A DNA stretch of 45,944 nucleotides, taken from contig PWVL01000071.1 of assembly GCA_003561875.1 (NCBI GenBank), forward strand, positions 1-45,944. Direction: 5' to 3'. Made by a program: the position numbers and the translations under genes. The notes under the pieces are model-generated. The model searched no databases. It worked only from the letters and a program-made list of their open reading frames with translations, and was not told the origin of the DNA. Below, one piece after another: positions 9,429 through 21,812 of this stretch; position 1 is the first letter of the stretch; the number at the start of each line of letters is the position of its first letter. The DNA comes from Desulfuromonadales bacterium. Its GTDB lineage: Bacteria > Desulfobacterota > Desulfuromonadia > Desulfuromonadales > Syntrophotaleaceae.

Positions 9429-9638
9429 TGTTGAGCCTCCCATAAATTTCCCCGGTACGTTCTGCCTGAAGCCCGAATGCTTCAAGAAAAAAACTTTCCG
9501 CCGTCATAGGGTAGAAGCTTGCGCCTGTCCGGCACCGGATTCCTGCCCCATAAGCGGGCCCAGACGGTTGCCATGCGAATACCCGAACCTCTTCAGTGCG
9601 GGCATTCCGACCTCGAAAAAGGCAATTAAAAAAGGGAT

Positions 9639-10763
9639 TCAGATCATTTTGAACGGATCTTCCTCCCCTTCATAGGTCACGAAAGCTATCTCCAGACCCT
9701 GTGCGGCTGCCGCCTGTGTCAGGGTTTCGGCCAAGGGGCCGATCATCAGACGTTCGGTGGCAAAGTGCCCGGCGTCAACCAGAGCCAGACCAAGTCCGGC
9801 AGCCTCTCGAGCTTCATGGTACTTGATATCGCCAGTAACAAGCACATCAGCCCCCTGACGGGCGGCCTCTCTCAGCAGACCGGCTCCGCTGCCCCCGCAT
9901 ACAGCCACCTTGGCGACCATTGCCCGGGGATCGCCAACGGTCCGCAGGGCCGGCACCCGCAGGGCCTCCTTGACCGTCCCGGCAAAGTCCTGCAGAGTCT
10001 TTGGCTCCTCCAGCCGCCCGATTCTGCCGAGGCCGCAATCGGTGCGCCGATTGGCCAACGGCACCAGATCGTAGGCAACCTCTTCGTAGGGATGAGCCCG
10101 CACCATGCGATCCACGGCCCGCTGCAGCCGATCCCGGGGTATGACCGTTTCCAGTCGCACCTCCCGTACGCGGGATTGTTCTCCAACCGTGCCCATAAAA
10201 GGGGTACAGCCCTGGGCGGGACGAAAGGTGCCGATCCCCTCACTGCGAAAAGAGCAGTTGTCGTAATCACCCACATGGCCGGCCCCGGCCTCGAACAGAG
10301 CCCGGGCTACTGGGGATTCATAACCGCTCGGAACATAGACGATCACCTTGACCAGAGAGGCGTCTCCGTCCTGCAAAGGGCGGCAGGATTCAAGCCCCAA
10401 TGCGGTGGCAAACCAGTCATTGAGTCCGTTGGCGGCCCGATCAAGATTTGTATGAGCGGCCAGCACGGCGATGCGGTTCCGGATGGCGGCAAACAGGATA
10501 CGACCGGTTTCCGTTTCGAGGGTCAGGTTGCGCAGGGGTTTGAGCAGCAGCGGATGATGACAGAGGAGGGCCTCCGCGCCGGCTTCGGCGGCGGCCCTGA
10601 GGGCGTGTTCGGAAGGATCGAGACAGACGAGAACCTTGTTGACTCTGGCCCGCAGATCCCCTGCCTGGACCCCCGGGTTGTCCCATTCCTCCGCCAGAGA
10701 TGGGGGGTATAGAACATTCAGAAGGCCAAGCAGATCGTGGATGCGAGCAATACGTTGTTTCAT
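9639..10763 (-). CDS. Nif3-like dinuclear metal center protein (DUF34/YbgI family)
   Basis: LAEEWDNPGVQAGD...VLVCLDPSEHALRAA...LCHHPLLL...AAHTNLDRAANGLND...CGGSGAGLLREA...LVTGDIKYHEA...LVDAGHFATE. Confidence 0.92.
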   Translation of the reverse strand: MKQRIARIHDLLGLLNVLYPPSLAEEWDNPGVQAGDLRARVNKVLVCLDPSEHALRAAAEAGAEALLCHHPLLLKPLRNLTLETETGRILFAAIRNRIAVLAAHTNLDRAANGLNDWFATALGLESCRPLQDGDASLVKVIVYVPSGYESPVARALFEAGAGHVGDYDNCSFRSEGIGTFRPAQGCTPFMGTVGEQSRVREVRLETVIPRDRLQRAVDRMVRAHPYEEVAYDLVPLANRRTDCGLGRIGRLEEPKTLQDFAGTVKEALRVPALRTVGDPRAMVAKVAVCGGSGAGLLREAARQGADVLVTGDIKYHEAREAAGLGLALVDAGHFATERLMIGPLAETLTQAAAAQGLEIAFVTYEGEEDPFKMI

Positions 10764-10784
10764 TTATCGGCAGCAAGGAGGGGG

Positions 10785-10836
10785 AAAAACGAAGAGTGCA
10801 ACGGTTTGCGTTGCACTCTCGGAACTTCGTTTTTTA
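10785..10836 (-). terminator. Rho-independent terminator downstream of the tRNA, with near-bidirectional symmetry
   Basis: AAAAACGAA-GAGTGCAACG-GTTTG-CGTTGCACTC-...-TTCGTTTTTT; minus strand ends CGTTGCACTCTTCGTTTTT. Confidence 0.75.
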
Positions 10837-10872
10837 AGTCAGGTTGCGTAGTAAACACATAAGCTTTCCGTT

Positions 10873-10948
10873 TGGTGGGCCCACCAGGATTCGAACCTGG
10901 GACCGACCGGTTATGAGCCGGTGGCTCTACCAACTGAGCTATAGGCCC
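10873..10948 (-). tRNA. tRNA with anticodon CAT (elongator Met or Ile2; cannot be separated by eye), CCA encoded
   Basis: Minus strand GGGCCTATAGCTCAGTTGGTAGAGCCACCGGCTCATAACCGGTCGGTCCCAGGTTCGAATCCTGGTGGGCCCACCA folds as a cloverleaf. Confidence 0.95.
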
Positions 10949-10998
10949 GAAAATCGGCTTTTTAGATTACTTCGTCACCATGGTCCTGTCAAGGATTT

Positions 10999-12759
<1,761 letters not shown>

Positions 12760-12990
12760 GCGCGTTATTTCTCCTCTCGATTAACTTCGACCGGAAACCG
12801 GGTCGTTGTCGATTTGCAACACAGAAAGGTCATGCCCGCGCCCTTCGATCAATCCCCAATAAACGCGGCGCTATTCTGGTGGAAACGGGCAACCGTTGAT
12901 CCCGACATACAGAGGAGCGACCCCTCCCGGTCGGCAAATCCGAGTCCGATCCTTTGTCGACGGGCGGGCACAACCTCTTGCACACCTCGC

Positions 12991-14808
12991 CTACCGGCGC
13001 TGTCTGATCCGTTTCGAAATATCCAGCGATTCCCGCTGCAGAGCAGCCAGGGCCACACCATCGCCGGCTCGTTCCGCCTCCGCAATCCGGCTCTGCAGCT
13101 GCCGATAACGTTCCCTGAGCCGTTCCCGCTCCAGCGCCCGCCGACAATCTTCGAAAATACGCGACACATCTTCCACAAGCGCCGGGTCGTCTTTTACTAT
13201 GATACCCGAAAGAAGCTCCTTTTGAGTTTCGCTCAGCGCATTGAGCAGCCGATCCTCGTCAAGACCGCCTTCTCCGTCACAACTGGCGAGCAGGGCGATG
13301 GCAACGGCTCTTCGATTGTCATCTTCAAACAGAGCTTCCGGAGTCGCCTCAGCGACCCGCCGGCGAATCTCTCCGCTGCTCTTCATCAGCTGCAATAGCC
13401 ATTCCTGAATTTTATCCTCGCTGCCGGGCGAAGTCGGCAGGAGTTCGGGACGGCGCCGTACCGTAGACAGCGACGAAGCGCTGCGCGGGGTCGCGCTGCC
13501 GGCAGCGCCGGTCTTTGCCGCCAGTTTTCTCTGCAGCAGAGCCGGGTCAATGCCGGTCTGCCGAGCCAGTTCCTTCAGATACAGATCCCGCTCCAGATCA
13601 TTTGGCAACAGGACCAGCATCCCGATCAATTCCTCGGCGGCCCGGGCTCTGCCTTCGATACTGTCGCCATGCCGGGCAAGACAGTCATCGAGAAAAACCT
13701 GCAGTACCGGACGGGCCGCATCTAAACAGTGCTGCAAAGCCTCGGCGCTGTGGCTGCTCAGAAAGGAGTCGGGATCGCCCTCGCAGTCCGGCTCGACCAC
13801 CGCGACCGAAAAACCTTCCGCCAGCACCACCTCCATGGCGCGAAAAGTGGCTTTGCGGCCGGCCTCGTCCTGATCGAAAAACAGCAGCAGCTTATTACAG
13901 TGGCGCTTCAGCAATTGCGCTTGGTCGACGGTCAGAGCTGTCCCGCAGGTTGCCACAACATTGCGAAACCCGGCCCGGTACAAGGCCAACTGATCGAAAT
14001 AACCCTCCACCACGATGCCGGTTCCGCTACAGCGCATGGCTTCTCTGGCCTGGTACAGACCGTAGAGCACCTTGCTCTTGTGGTAGATGGGCGATTCGGG
14101 CGAATTGATGTATTTGGGTAGGCCCTTATCCAGCACACGGCCGCCAAAAGCCACCACTCGGCCACGACTGTCCTGAACGGGGAAGATCAGCCGACCCCGA
14201 AACAGATCGTAATCTGGCAGGCCGTCGTTCCCCGGGCGAATCAGGCCGAGAACCTCACGGGCCAAACGGCTATCGAAGCCCTGCTCCGTCAGGTAGGAGC
14301 CAAGAACCCGCCAGCGGTCGGGAGCGTAGCCGAGGCCAAACTGCCGGACCGTCTCGCCCTGGTAACCCCGACGCCGTAGATAACGGCGGGCCGCCGCCCC
14401 TTCCTCGCCATCCAGCAGGTGCCGGTGATAAAAATCCGCCACCGCCTGACTCAACCGCAACAGGGTCTCCCTTTCCTGAATCTGGCGCTCTTCGGCGGGA
14501 GAGCGGGGCTGCTCTTCAATAAGCACTCCAGCCCGTTCGGCAAGACGGTGGACCGCTTCGAGAAAGCTGAGCCCCTCCATGCGCATCAGGAAGGAAAAGG
14601 CGTCACCTCCGGCTTCACAGCCGAAGCAATGAAACATCTGTCGCGCCGCACTGACATTGAAGGAAGCTGTCTTTTCATTGTGAAATGGGCACAACCCCAC
14701 ATGATTGGCCCCCGAACGCTTTAACGGCAGATAAGAGGACACCAGCTCGACCATGTCGATGCGTTCGCGGATTTCCTGCAGTTTTTCCTCACCGATCCGC
14801 CCTGTCAT
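12991..14808 (-). CDS. dnaG: DNA primase
   Basis: Zinc-binding CPFHNEKTASFNVSAARQMFHCFGC and TOPRIM VVEGYFDQLALYRAGFRNVVATCGTALT. Confidence 0.97.
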   Translation of the reverse strand: MTGRIGEEKLQEIRERIDMVELVSSYLPLKRSGANHVGLCPFHNEKTASFNVSAARQMFHCFGCEAGGDAFSFLMRMEGLSFLEAVHRLAERAGVLIEEQPRSPAEERQIQERETLLRLSQAVADFYHRHLLDGEEGAAARRYLRRRGYQGETVRQFGLGYAPDRWRVLGSYLTEQGFDSRLAREVLGLIRPGNDGLPDYDLFRGRLIFPVQDSRGRVVAFGGRVLDKGLPKYINSPESPIYHKSKVLYGLYQAREAMRCSGTGIVVEGYFDQLALYRAGFRNVVATCGTALTVDQAQLLKRHCNKLLLFFDQDEAGRKATFRAMEVVLAEGFSVAVVEPDCEGDPDSFLSSHSAEALQHCLDAARPVLQVFLDDCLARHGDSIEGRARAAEELIGMLVLLPNDLERDLYLKELARQTGIDPALLQRKLAAKTGAAGSATPRSASSLSTVRRRPELLPTSPGSEDKIQEWLLQLMKSSGEIRRRVAEATPEALFEDDNRRAVAIALLASCDGEGGLDEDRLLNALSETQKELLSGIIVKDDPALVEDVSRIFEDCRRALERERLRERYRQLQSRIAEAERAGDGVALAALQRESLDISKRIRQRR

Positions 14809-17174
14809 ACCCTCCTCAGTTCGACAACCGTCACATTGTCGCCACCGCGGGCCTGGTCGGCGGCATGAAACGCCGCGATCTCCCGATGGCCGGCCAGAAA
14901 CTCCCGGACCGCCCGGCGCAGAATCCCTTCACCGCAGCCGTGCACCACCTCCATCTCGGCAACTCCCTGAAGCAGACCGTCATCAATGAAACGGTCCAGC
15001 AGCGGCAGGGCCTCATCAACCCGTTTGCCCACCAGCAGCAGACGCCGCTGAACGCTGTTTCGCTCCACCCGGCTGCTAATCTTGCCGCCGTCCGTTTTAC
15101 GGCGGGCGAAGCGGCGTGGTTGAAACTGCTCCAGCGCCTTCAGGGGCAGGCGCAATTTCTTGCCCTGTACCGACAACTCCACCTCACTGCCGGCGACCCG
15201 GACCACTTCGCCTTCACCGGACAGGGCCGGAATTTTCAGCAACTCGCCGACAGCCACATTCCGGGGCAGAGCCGAAGGCCGTGCCGCGGTCATCGGCACA
15301 GGCCGCAGCGCTTCGCGGGCTTCCCGCAACTGGCCCGAGATCCGGGCCCTGGTGGCGGCGTCGGCTTCTGTCTGAGGCAACTCCTTGAACACCCGTTTGA
15401 TGTGATCTTCGGCTTGCCGTACCAGTCCTTCCCCACGACGGCGGGCCTTGTCCAGCAGAGCCGAGCGCTGGGTTTCCAACTCGTCCAGCAGTTTTTTGCG
15501 CCGAGCCCGGTCCTGGTCCGCACGGCTCCGCAGTTCCACGGCCTCTTGCAGACGGCGGGACAACAACTGCTGCTGCTCGTTGATCTGTTCCATGAGGGCC
15601 AGTCCGGCCTTCTCCCCTTCGCCGAGATAGCCTTCGGCCTGCTGCAGGAGCGCCTCTGGCAGGCCGAGACGGCGGGCGATGGTAAAAGCCTTGCTCGCCC
15701 CCGGAATGCCGTAATGCAGCCGGTAAGTTGGCTGCAGGGTTTGCTCGTCGAACTCCACGGCGGCATTTTCCACCCGCTCTTCGAGCAGGGCGTAACCTTT
15801 GACCAGATTCAGATGGGTGGTCACCAGGGTCTTGGCTCCCGCTTCTCGCAACGCGTCGAGAGCCGCCATGGCCAACGCCGCTCCCTCCGCCGGATCGGTA
15901 CCGGTACCGGCTTCATCGAGCAGAACCAGCGACCCGCCACCGGCCTGCTGAAGAATCTGCCGCAGGCGGCACAGATGGCCGGAAAAGGTGGACAAGCTCT
16001 GCTCGATGCTCTGCTCGTCACCGATATCGGCAAATATTCGTTCAAAAAGATAGACCCGGCTGTCGGGACGACAAGGCACGTGCAACCCGGAGCGAATCAT
16101 CAGCACCAACAGTCCGGCGGTTTTCAGCGCTACGCTCTTGCCCCCGGTGTTGGGACCACTGATCACCAATGTGTCCTTGTCCGCCGGCAGCAGCAGATCG
16201 ATGGCTACCGCCTGATCGGGTACCGCAGTACCGTCCGCTTCAAACAGCAGCAGCGGATGCCGGGCGCCCTTCAGTTCGATGAGCGGTTCGTCGCACAGCT
16301 TTGGCGCGGCGCCCTGGCAGAGATCGGCGAAGCGGGCGGCGGCGGCTCGCAGATCGAGGCGCGCCAGAATCCCCTGATTGCCGCGCAACGCCTCGCTGTG
16401 GCGTCGCACGCTGTCGGCCAGACGGCGCAGAATGCGCTCCAGCTCCCGCTGCTCGGCTCGCTGCAGGCCCTGCAATTCGTTGTTCTGGTCAAGGACCGCC
16501 GTCGGCTCCACGAACAGGGTCTGGCCGCTGGCCGATTCGTCGTGGACAAAGCCCTTGATGCGGCCGCGATGATCGACCTTGACCGGCACCACATAGCGTC
16601 CGTTGCGCTCGGTCACCAGACGGTCCTGAAACACGCCCTCATAGCGATCGGACAGCAGCATGTCCTCCAGGGTCTTGCGAATCCGTTCCCGCAAACGCCG
16701 CAACTGATAGCGCAAATCGCCCAGGGCAAAGGATGCACTGTCCAGAAGTTCGCCGTGGCCACCGATGCTTTCCGCAAGCTCCCGGCGCAGCCCCGGACAA
16801 GGATCGAGACCCGTTGCCAGAACCGACAGAAGGGGATAACCGGTACGCTCAGCCAGTGCTTCACGACACTCCCGGGCGGCTTCCAGGCTGCTCTGCACCT
16901 CCTGTAACTGTTCGACGGGAAGCCAGACGCCTTCGGTACGCAGTCGGGCCAGAGCCGCCAGCAAATCCCGGCATCCGCCCACCGGCGGCCGACCCACCTC
17001 CTGCAGGAACCGGCGCAACTCACCGACTTCGGCCAGGGACTCGGCAACCATCGCCCGGTCTTGCAGGGGCTCCAGAGCAAGAGCCGCGTTTCGACCCGGC
17101 AGGGTACTGGTGAAACGGGACAACAGGGTCCGGACCTTGTCGTATTCAAGAACCTGCAGGGATTCCTCGGTCAT
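14805..17174 (-). CDS. mutS2: Endonuclease MutS2 (MutS ATPase plus C-terminal Smr domain)
   Basis: Walker A VISGPNTGGKSVALKTAGL, LVLLDEAGTGTDPAEGAALA, C-terminal VVHGCGEGILRRAVREFL; 4-bp overlap with dnaG. Confidence 0.96.
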   Translation of the reverse strand: MTEESLQVLEYDKVRTLLSRFTSTLPGRNAALALEPLQDRAMVAESLAEVGELRRFLQEVGRPPVGGCRDLLAALARLRTEGVWLPVEQLQEVQSSLEAARECREALAERTGYPLLSVLATGLDPCPGLRRELAESIGGHGELLDSASFALGDLRYQLRRLRERIRKTLEDMLLSDRYEGVFQDRLVTERNGRYVVPVKVDHRGRIKGFVHDESASGQTLFVEPTAVLDQNNELQGLQRAEQRELERILRRLADSVRRHSEALRGNQGILARLDLRAAAARFADLCQGAAPKLCDEPLIELKGARHPLLLFEADGTAVPDQAVAIDLLLPADKDTLVISGPNTGGKSVALKTAGLLVLMIRSGLHVPCRPDSRVYLFERIFADIGDEQSIEQSLSTFSGHLCRLRQILQQAGGGSLVLLDEAGTGTDPAEGAALAMAALDALREAGAKTLVTTHLNLVKGYALLEERVENAAVEFDEQTLQPTYRLHYGIPGASKAFTIARRLGLPEALLQQAEGYLGEGEKAGLALMEQINEQQQLLSRRLQEAVELRSRADQDRARRKKLLDELETQRSALLDKARRRGEGLVRQAEDHIKRVFKELPQTEADAATRARISGQLREAREALRPVPMTAARPSALPRNVAVGELLKIPALSGEGEVVRVAGSEVELSVQGKKLRLPLKALEQFQPRRFARRKTDGGKISSRVERNSVQRRLLLVGKRVDEALPLLDRFIDDGLLQGVAEMEVVHGCGEGILRRAVREFLAGHREIAAFHAADQARGGDNVTVVELRRV

Positions 17175-17719
17175 GGTTTTCCGAATCTCGAATCTGCGGA
17201 TTCGCCCGCACGCCCTTCAAGGAGGGCCACCTCCCCTGATTCCAGGACCTGACGCCCCTGTTGCAGCACAGCAGCTCCAAAATCCACCAGGGGCGGCGCC
17301 AGCAGCGAGCGGTCAAAAGGCTCTCGAACAGCTTCCGGCAGAGTTACCCGGCTCATACCGAACAACAGCAGGGCCAGCAGCAGGCTGCTCTGAACCAGGC
17401 CGAAAAGCCCACCGGCCACGCGATTGAATCCGCCCAGGAAGATCAGGCTGACAAAGCGAGACAGCAGGAACCCGAGCAGGCCGAAAAAAACCGAAGTCAG
17501 CAACAGCAAAGCGGCAAAGGCCAGCACCAGGCAAAGCTCGCGGGGCCAGCCAGCCGCCTCCTTCAGCAATGCGGCCAGGGGGGCATGATAACGCACCGCC
17601 AGATAGACGCCGCCGAACAGCCCGAGCAGGGAGCAGAGCTCCCGCAACAGACCGCGCCACAGCCCCTTGAGCACAAATCCTGCCACCACCAGCAGCAAAG
17701 CGATATCGAAAAGATTCAC
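17171..17719 (-). CDS. cvpA: CvpA family membrane protein
   Basis: MNLFDIALLLVVAGFVLKGLWRGLLRELCSLLGLFGGVYLAVRYH..., position next to mutS2. Confidence 0.82.
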   Translation of the reverse strand: MNLFDIALLLVVAGFVLKGLWRGLLRELCSLLGLFGGVYLAVRYHAPLAALLKEAAGWPRELCLVLAFAALLLLTSVFFGLLGFLLSRFVSLIFLGGFNRVAGGLFGLVQSSLLLALLLFGMSRVTLPEAVREPFDRSLLAPPLVDFGAAVLQQGRQVLESGEVALLEGRAGESADSRFGKP

Positions 17720-17739
17720 GCCACCACCCTGAAAACCTA

Positions 17740-18186
17740 TCAGCCGGCCAGACGCGCCTTGACCAGTTCGCTGGCCCGTTTGCCGTCGGCACGACCCTGA
17801 GCTCTTTCGCCGACCTGTTTCATCACCGGCCCCATATCCCGCATGGAAGCGGCGCCCAACTCGGCAACCACTTCATCGATGAGGGTCTTGAGTTCCCCGT
17901 CCGTCAAGGGCTCGGGCAGAAACTCTTGAAGCACGGCCAACTCGGCCTCCTCCTTCTCCGCCAGATCCGGGCGCTGGTTGTCCCGATAGACCTGGGCCGA
18001 TTCCTTGCGCTGCTTGACCAGTGTCGACAGGATGGCGATGACGCCCTGGTCGTCAAGTTCCTCGCGCAGTTCGATTTCGCGGTTCTTGATCGCCGAACGA
18101 ATCAGTCGAATGGCGTTGAGGCGCTCCGTGTCCTTGGCCTTCATGGCCTCTTTCATCGCCTGGTTCAGTTGTTGATTGAGATTCAT
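17740..18186 (-). CDS. yqeY: GatB/YqeY domain protein
   Basis: MKEAMKAKDTERLNAIRLIRSAIKNREIELREELDDQGVIAILSTLVKQRKES...EFLPEPLTDGEL...MGPVMKQV. Confidence 0.94.
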   Translation of the reverse strand: MNLNQQLNQAMKEAMKAKDTERLNAIRLIRSAIKNREIELREELDDQGVIAILSTLVKQRKESAQVYRDNQRPDLAEKEEAELAVLQEFLPEPLTDGELKTLIDEVVAELGAASMRDMGPVMKQVGERAQGRADGKRASELVKARLAG

Positions 18187-18282
18187 GGAAGAAATATCCT
18201 CTCTGATGAAAAATCGGACCGGCGACGACGCGTCGAATCCCGTTCGGCAGACTGATACCGCGACCGGTTCTCACCGCGCTGT

Positions 18283-18897
18283 TCAGCGGCCGCGAGACGC
18301 CTTTTCGACCAACCCCGAAACCCCGAAACGGCGCCGCAGTTCGGCATAAATACGCTCGGGAGGAAGCTCGTAATAGGCGAGCAGGAGCAGAACGTGAAAA
18401 ATCAGATCGGCCGTTTCACTGACAACCTGGTCGGGGTCGCCCCCCTTGCCGGCAACGGCGGTTTCGGTGGCTTCCTCGCCGATCTTGCCGAGAATCTTGT
18501 CGAGTCCCTTGGCAAACAGGGAAGCGACATAGGAACTGTCCGCAGCCTGATGGCGACGCTGCTGAATAATCTGGTAGACGGCATCCAGAATATCATCTTC
18601 GGTACCATCGGGTGCCGCATCCTGCCACAGCAGTCGGGAAAAACCCTCCGGTTCGGAATCGTCATAGACCACCGACAACAGCAGGCAGTCGCCACGGCGG
18701 CTCAGACGCGCCTCCGCAACCAACGGCCCCGGCTGCCCTTCGGTCGAACAGCCCGGCAACCGACGGCTGGATTCGATCCGGGTCAGTGCCTCGGCGGTGA
18801 CAAAAATCACCTCCCGCAACCGACCGCTGCGCGCGTCTCGAAGAATAGCGGGAATCCTGCCGGATTCGCCAAAATGTACCTGACCCCCAATCGACAC
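18283..18897 (-). CDS. hisE: HisIE-like protein: degenerate HisI (PRA-CH)-like N-terminus plus intact-looking HisE (phosphoribosyl-ATP diphosphatase)
   Basis: C-terminal LGKIGEEATETAVAGKGGDPDQVVSETADLIFHVLLLLAYY is HisE-like; N-terminal GRIPAILRDARSGRL...AEALTRIESS aligns with HisI but lacks its Cys/CHTG..SCF motifs. GTG start at 18897 with GGGGAG upstream. Confidence 0.85.
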   Translation of the reverse strand: MSIGGQVHFGESGRIPAILRDARSGRLREVIFVTAEALTRIESSRRLPGCSTEGQPGPLVAEARLSRRGDCLLLSVVYDDSEPEGFSRLLWQDAAPDGTEDDILDAVYQIIQQRRHQAADSSYVASLFAKGLDKILGKIGEEATETAVAGKGGDPDQVVSETADLIFHVLLLLAYYELPPERIYAELRRRFGVSGLVEKASRGR

Positions 18898-18912
18898 GTT
18901 GTTGCTCCCCGG

Positions 18913-19680
18913 TTAAAGCCGCACGGGCACCCCCCGCCGGTGCAGATACTCCTTGCACTCGCGGATGGTATGTTCGCGAAAATGGAAGATACTCGCCGCC
19001 AGAGCGGCGCTGGCTCCGCCTTCGACAAGACCCTGACAGACGTGGTCAAGGTTGCCGACACCACCCGAAGCAATCACCGGAATCCGTACCCGGTCGCTGA
19101 CGGTACGGGTCAGGGGCAGATCGTATCCGTCCCGAGTGCCGTCGCAATCCATGCTGGTGAGAAGAATCTCCCCGGCTCCGTAACTTTCCATACGTTCCGC
19201 CCAGTCAACGGCGTCGATGCCGGTAGCCGTCCGACCGCCGTGAGTGTAGACCTCCCAGCGTTGCGGATCGCTGCCCGGAATCCGGCGCGCGTCCACTGCC
19301 ACCACAATGCACTGGGATCCAAAACGCTCGGCGGCCTCACGAACAAACTCCGGGCGGTAGACCGCAGCGGTGTTGATGGAAACCTTGTCGGCTCCGGCAT
19401 TGAGCAGATTGCGAATGTCAGCAATCTCGCGAATGCCGCCGCCGACGGTCAGGGGCATAAAGACCCGTTCGGCCGTACGGGCCACCACATCGAGCAAAAT
19501 GCCCCGCTTGTCACTTGAAGCGGTAATGTCGAGGAATGTCAGTTCGTCGGCGCCCTGGGCATCGTAGGCTTCCGCCGCTTCCACCGGATCACCGGCGTCC
19601 CGCAGCCCCACGAACTGCACGCCCTTGACCACCCGGCCGTCCTTGACATCGAGACAGGGTATGATGCGTTTGCAAAGCAT
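18913..19680 (-). CDS. hisF: Imidazole glycerol phosphate synthase cyclase subunit
   Basis: [58 protein letters not shown] is open further upstream to 19761 but the conserved start is at 19680. Confidence 0.97.
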   Translation of the reverse strand: MLCKRIIPCLDVKDGRVVKGVQFVGLRDAGDPVEAAEAYDAQGADELTFLDITASSDKRGILLDVVARTAERVFMPLTVGGGIREIADIRNLLNAGADKVSINTAAVYRPEFVREAAERFGSQCIVVAVDARRIPGSDPQRWEVYTHGGRTATGIDAVDWAERMESYGAGEILLTSMDCDGTRDGYDLPLTRTVSDRVRIPVIASGGVGNLDHVCQGLVEGGASAALAASIFHFREHTIRECKEYLHRRGVPVRL

Positions 19681-19801
19681 GGCGTTCCTGAAAAGATAAG
19701 AATGATTCCCCGTCATTACAAGGGGAGCGACCGCTTGAAAAGTCCTCGCGGCCGTCCGCAAAGTCCGGTGAAAAAGGCGGATTCGCCGTCGACCACGTCG
19801 G

Positions 19802-20533
19802 TCAGGACGCGCGGCGGGTCAGAGCTACCGCTTCGCGCAGACTCAAACTGCCGGTATAGATGGCCTTGCCGGTAATCACCCCGCTGATTCCTGCATGTTC
19901 CACAGCCATCAGCCGCACGATATCATCCAGGGAGGAAACCCCGCCGGAAGCAATGACCGGTATGGAAATGGCTTCGGCGAGTTGCCGGGTGGCCTCGATG
20001 TTCGGCCCCTGCATCATGCCGTCCCGGGCAATGTCGGTGTAGATGATCGCTTCGACACCATAGTCTTCCATCTCTCGAGCCAGTTCCGTGGCTCGTTTTT
20101 CCGTGACATCGGCCCACCCGCGCACCGCGACCAGGCCGTCCCGGGCATCGATACCCACCACGATCCGGCCGCTGAACAACCGACAGGCCTCGGCCACCAG
20201 AGCCGGATTTTCCTTGGCCACAGTCCCGAGAATGACCCGGCTGACACCGAGTTCGAGATAGGTCTCAATGGTAGCCAGATCACGAATCCCGCCGCCCAGT
20301 TCGGTCGGTATGGAAACCGCCTCGATTATGCTGCGAATGGCGTCGCGGTTGCGGGGAACGCCGGCAAAGGCGCCGTCCAGGTCGACGATATGCAGCAGTT
20401 CCCCACCCTGTTCCTGCCAGGAGAGAGCCTGACCCGCCGGATCGTCGCTGTAGACGGTATCTTTGTCCATGAGACCCTGCTCCAGACGGACACAGCGCCC
20501 TTCCTTCAAGTCGATGGCCGGAATCACAATCAT
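19802..20533 (-). CDS. hisA: 1-(5-phosphoribosyl)-5-[(5-phosphoribosylamino)methylideneamino]imidazole-4-carboxamide isomerase
   Basis: [20 protein letters not shown]...[13 protein letters not shown]...[12 protein letters not shown]. Confidence 0.97.
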   Translation of the reverse strand: MIVIPAIDLKEGRCVRLEQGLMDKDTVYSDDPAGQALSWQEQGGELLHIVDLDGAFAGVPRNRDAIRSIIEAVSIPTELGGGIRDLATIETYLELGVSRVILGTVAKENPALVAEACRLFSGRIVVGIDARDGLVAVRGWADVTEKRATELAREMEDYGVEAIIYTDIARDGMMQGPNIEATRQLAEAISIPVIASGGVSSLDDIVRLMAVEHAGISGVITGKAIYTGSLSLREAVALTRRAS

Positions 20534-21154
20534 TTACAGATCTCCAAAATTTTGCAGCATATGCAACCCGACCTGCTGGCTTTTTTCCGGATGAAACTGG
20601 GTCGCCATGACATTGTCGCGCCAGATGCTGGAACAGAAGGAAAGGCCGTATTCGGTACGGGTCGCCACCAGCCCTTCATCCTCCGGAACCACATAATAGG
20701 AGTGGACAAAATAGACCGAAGCCTGATCGGCAATGCCGTGAAACAGGGGGGCCGGCCGCTCGATGCGAATCTGGTTCCAGCCCATGTGGGGCACCTTGAG
20801 GGGCTCGTCGGCAACCTGCAGATCTTCGGCAAAGCGCCTCACCCGGCCGGGAATGATGCCGAGGCCGGGATGGCAGCCGAATTCGTCGCTTTCGCTGAAC
20901 AGCAACTGCAGGCCCAGACAGATACCGAGAAACGGACGGCCGCTGGCGACCTGCCGCAGAATGGCCTCGACAAAGCCGCCGCGACGCAGGTTGTCCATGC
21001 AGTCCTTAAAGGCTCCAACACCGGGCAGTACCAGCTTTTCGGCCTGTTCAACCCGCCGCGGATCGGCGCTCACCTCGGCCGCAAATCCGAGCTTTTCAAA
21101 GGCTTTCTGCACGCTACGCAGATTGCCCATGCCGTAATCGACGATCGTGATCAT
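20534..21154 (-). CDS. hisH: Imidazole glycerol phosphate synthase glutaminase subunit
   Basis: [23 protein letters not shown]...[11 protein letters not shown]...[12 protein letters not shown]...[13 protein letters not shown]. Confidence 0.96.
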   Translation of the reverse strand: MITIVDYGMGNLRSVQKAFEKLGFAAEVSADPRRVEQAEKLVLPGVGAFKDCMDNLRRGGFVEAILRQVASGRPFLGICLGLQLLFSESDEFGCHPGLGIIPGRVRRFAEDLQVADEPLKVPHMGWNQIRIERPAPLFHGIADQASVYFVHSYYVVPEDEGLVATRTEYGLSFCSSIWRDNVMATQFHPEKSQQVGLHMLQNFGDL

Positions 21155-21155
21155 G

Positions 21156-21749
21156 CTATTCCAGTTTCCCCTTGCTGGACATGACTCCGACCACCCGCTC
21201 ATCCCGGCCGGCGGCTTCGTCAAGGGCTCGGCCGAAGGCCTTGAAAACCGCTTCGATGATATGATGCAAATTGCTGCCGTAGGCCAGGTTGATGTGCAGG
21301 TTGGCGCCGGCATGATTGCAGAAGGCAACGAAAAACTCTTCCATCAGTTCCACGTCAAAATCCCCGACCTTGGCCTTGGGCAGGTCAAGACCATAGACCA
21401 GGTGAGGCCGCCCGGACAGGTCCAGATCCACCGTCGCCAGGGCCTCGTGCATGGGCATGGTGCAGCGGCCGTAGCGCCGCACGCCCTGCTTGTCGCCAAG
21501 GGCCTGCTTGACCGCTTCTCCCAGGCAGATACCGAGGTCTTCCACCGTGTGATGTGCATCCACCTGGACGTCACCTTCGGCCCTCACCATCAGATCAAAA
21601 AAACCGTGGCGGGCAAACAGCACCAGCATATGGTCGATAAAGGCCACGCCGCTGGCGATATCCCCGCGGCCGGTACCGTCCAGGGACAGAGCCAGATGGA
21701 TGCGGGTCTCTGCGGTCTGTCGTTCAATAGTCGCGTTGCGAGGCATCAT
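21156..21749 (-). CDS. hisB: Imidazoleglycerol-phosphate dehydratase (monofunctional)
   Basis: [44 protein letters not shown]...[14 protein letters not shown]. Confidence 0.97.
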   Translation of the reverse strand: MMPRNATIERQTAETRIHLALSLDGTGRGDIASGVAFIDHMLVLFARHGFFDLMVRAEGDVQVDAHHTVEDLGICLGEAVKQALGDKQGVRRYGRCTMPMHEALATVDLDLSGRPHLVYGLDLPKAKVGDFDVELMEEFFVAFCNHAGANLHINLAYGSNLHHIIEAVFKAFGRALDEAAGRDERVVGVMSSKGKLE

Positions 21750-21812
21750 TGCTATCCTCCCGATGGCCGACGCCGCTTGTGCCCGTGTGGACGGAACAAG
21801 CAGCCGGCGGGT

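Noticed and set aside
14685-16907. 740-aa plus-strand ORF
   Set aside because: Antisense shadow of mutS2; His/Gln-rich low-information sequence typical of reverse-frame ORFs.
18187-18282. Possible rpsU (S21) gene, often linked to yqeY/dnaG/rpoD
   Set aside because: The gap upstream of yqeY is only ~96 bp and contains no S21-like sequence in any frame.
19681-19761. N-terminal extension of HisF
   Set aside because: Conserved HisF start [15 protein letters not shown] lies at 19680; the upstream residues show no similarity to HisF.
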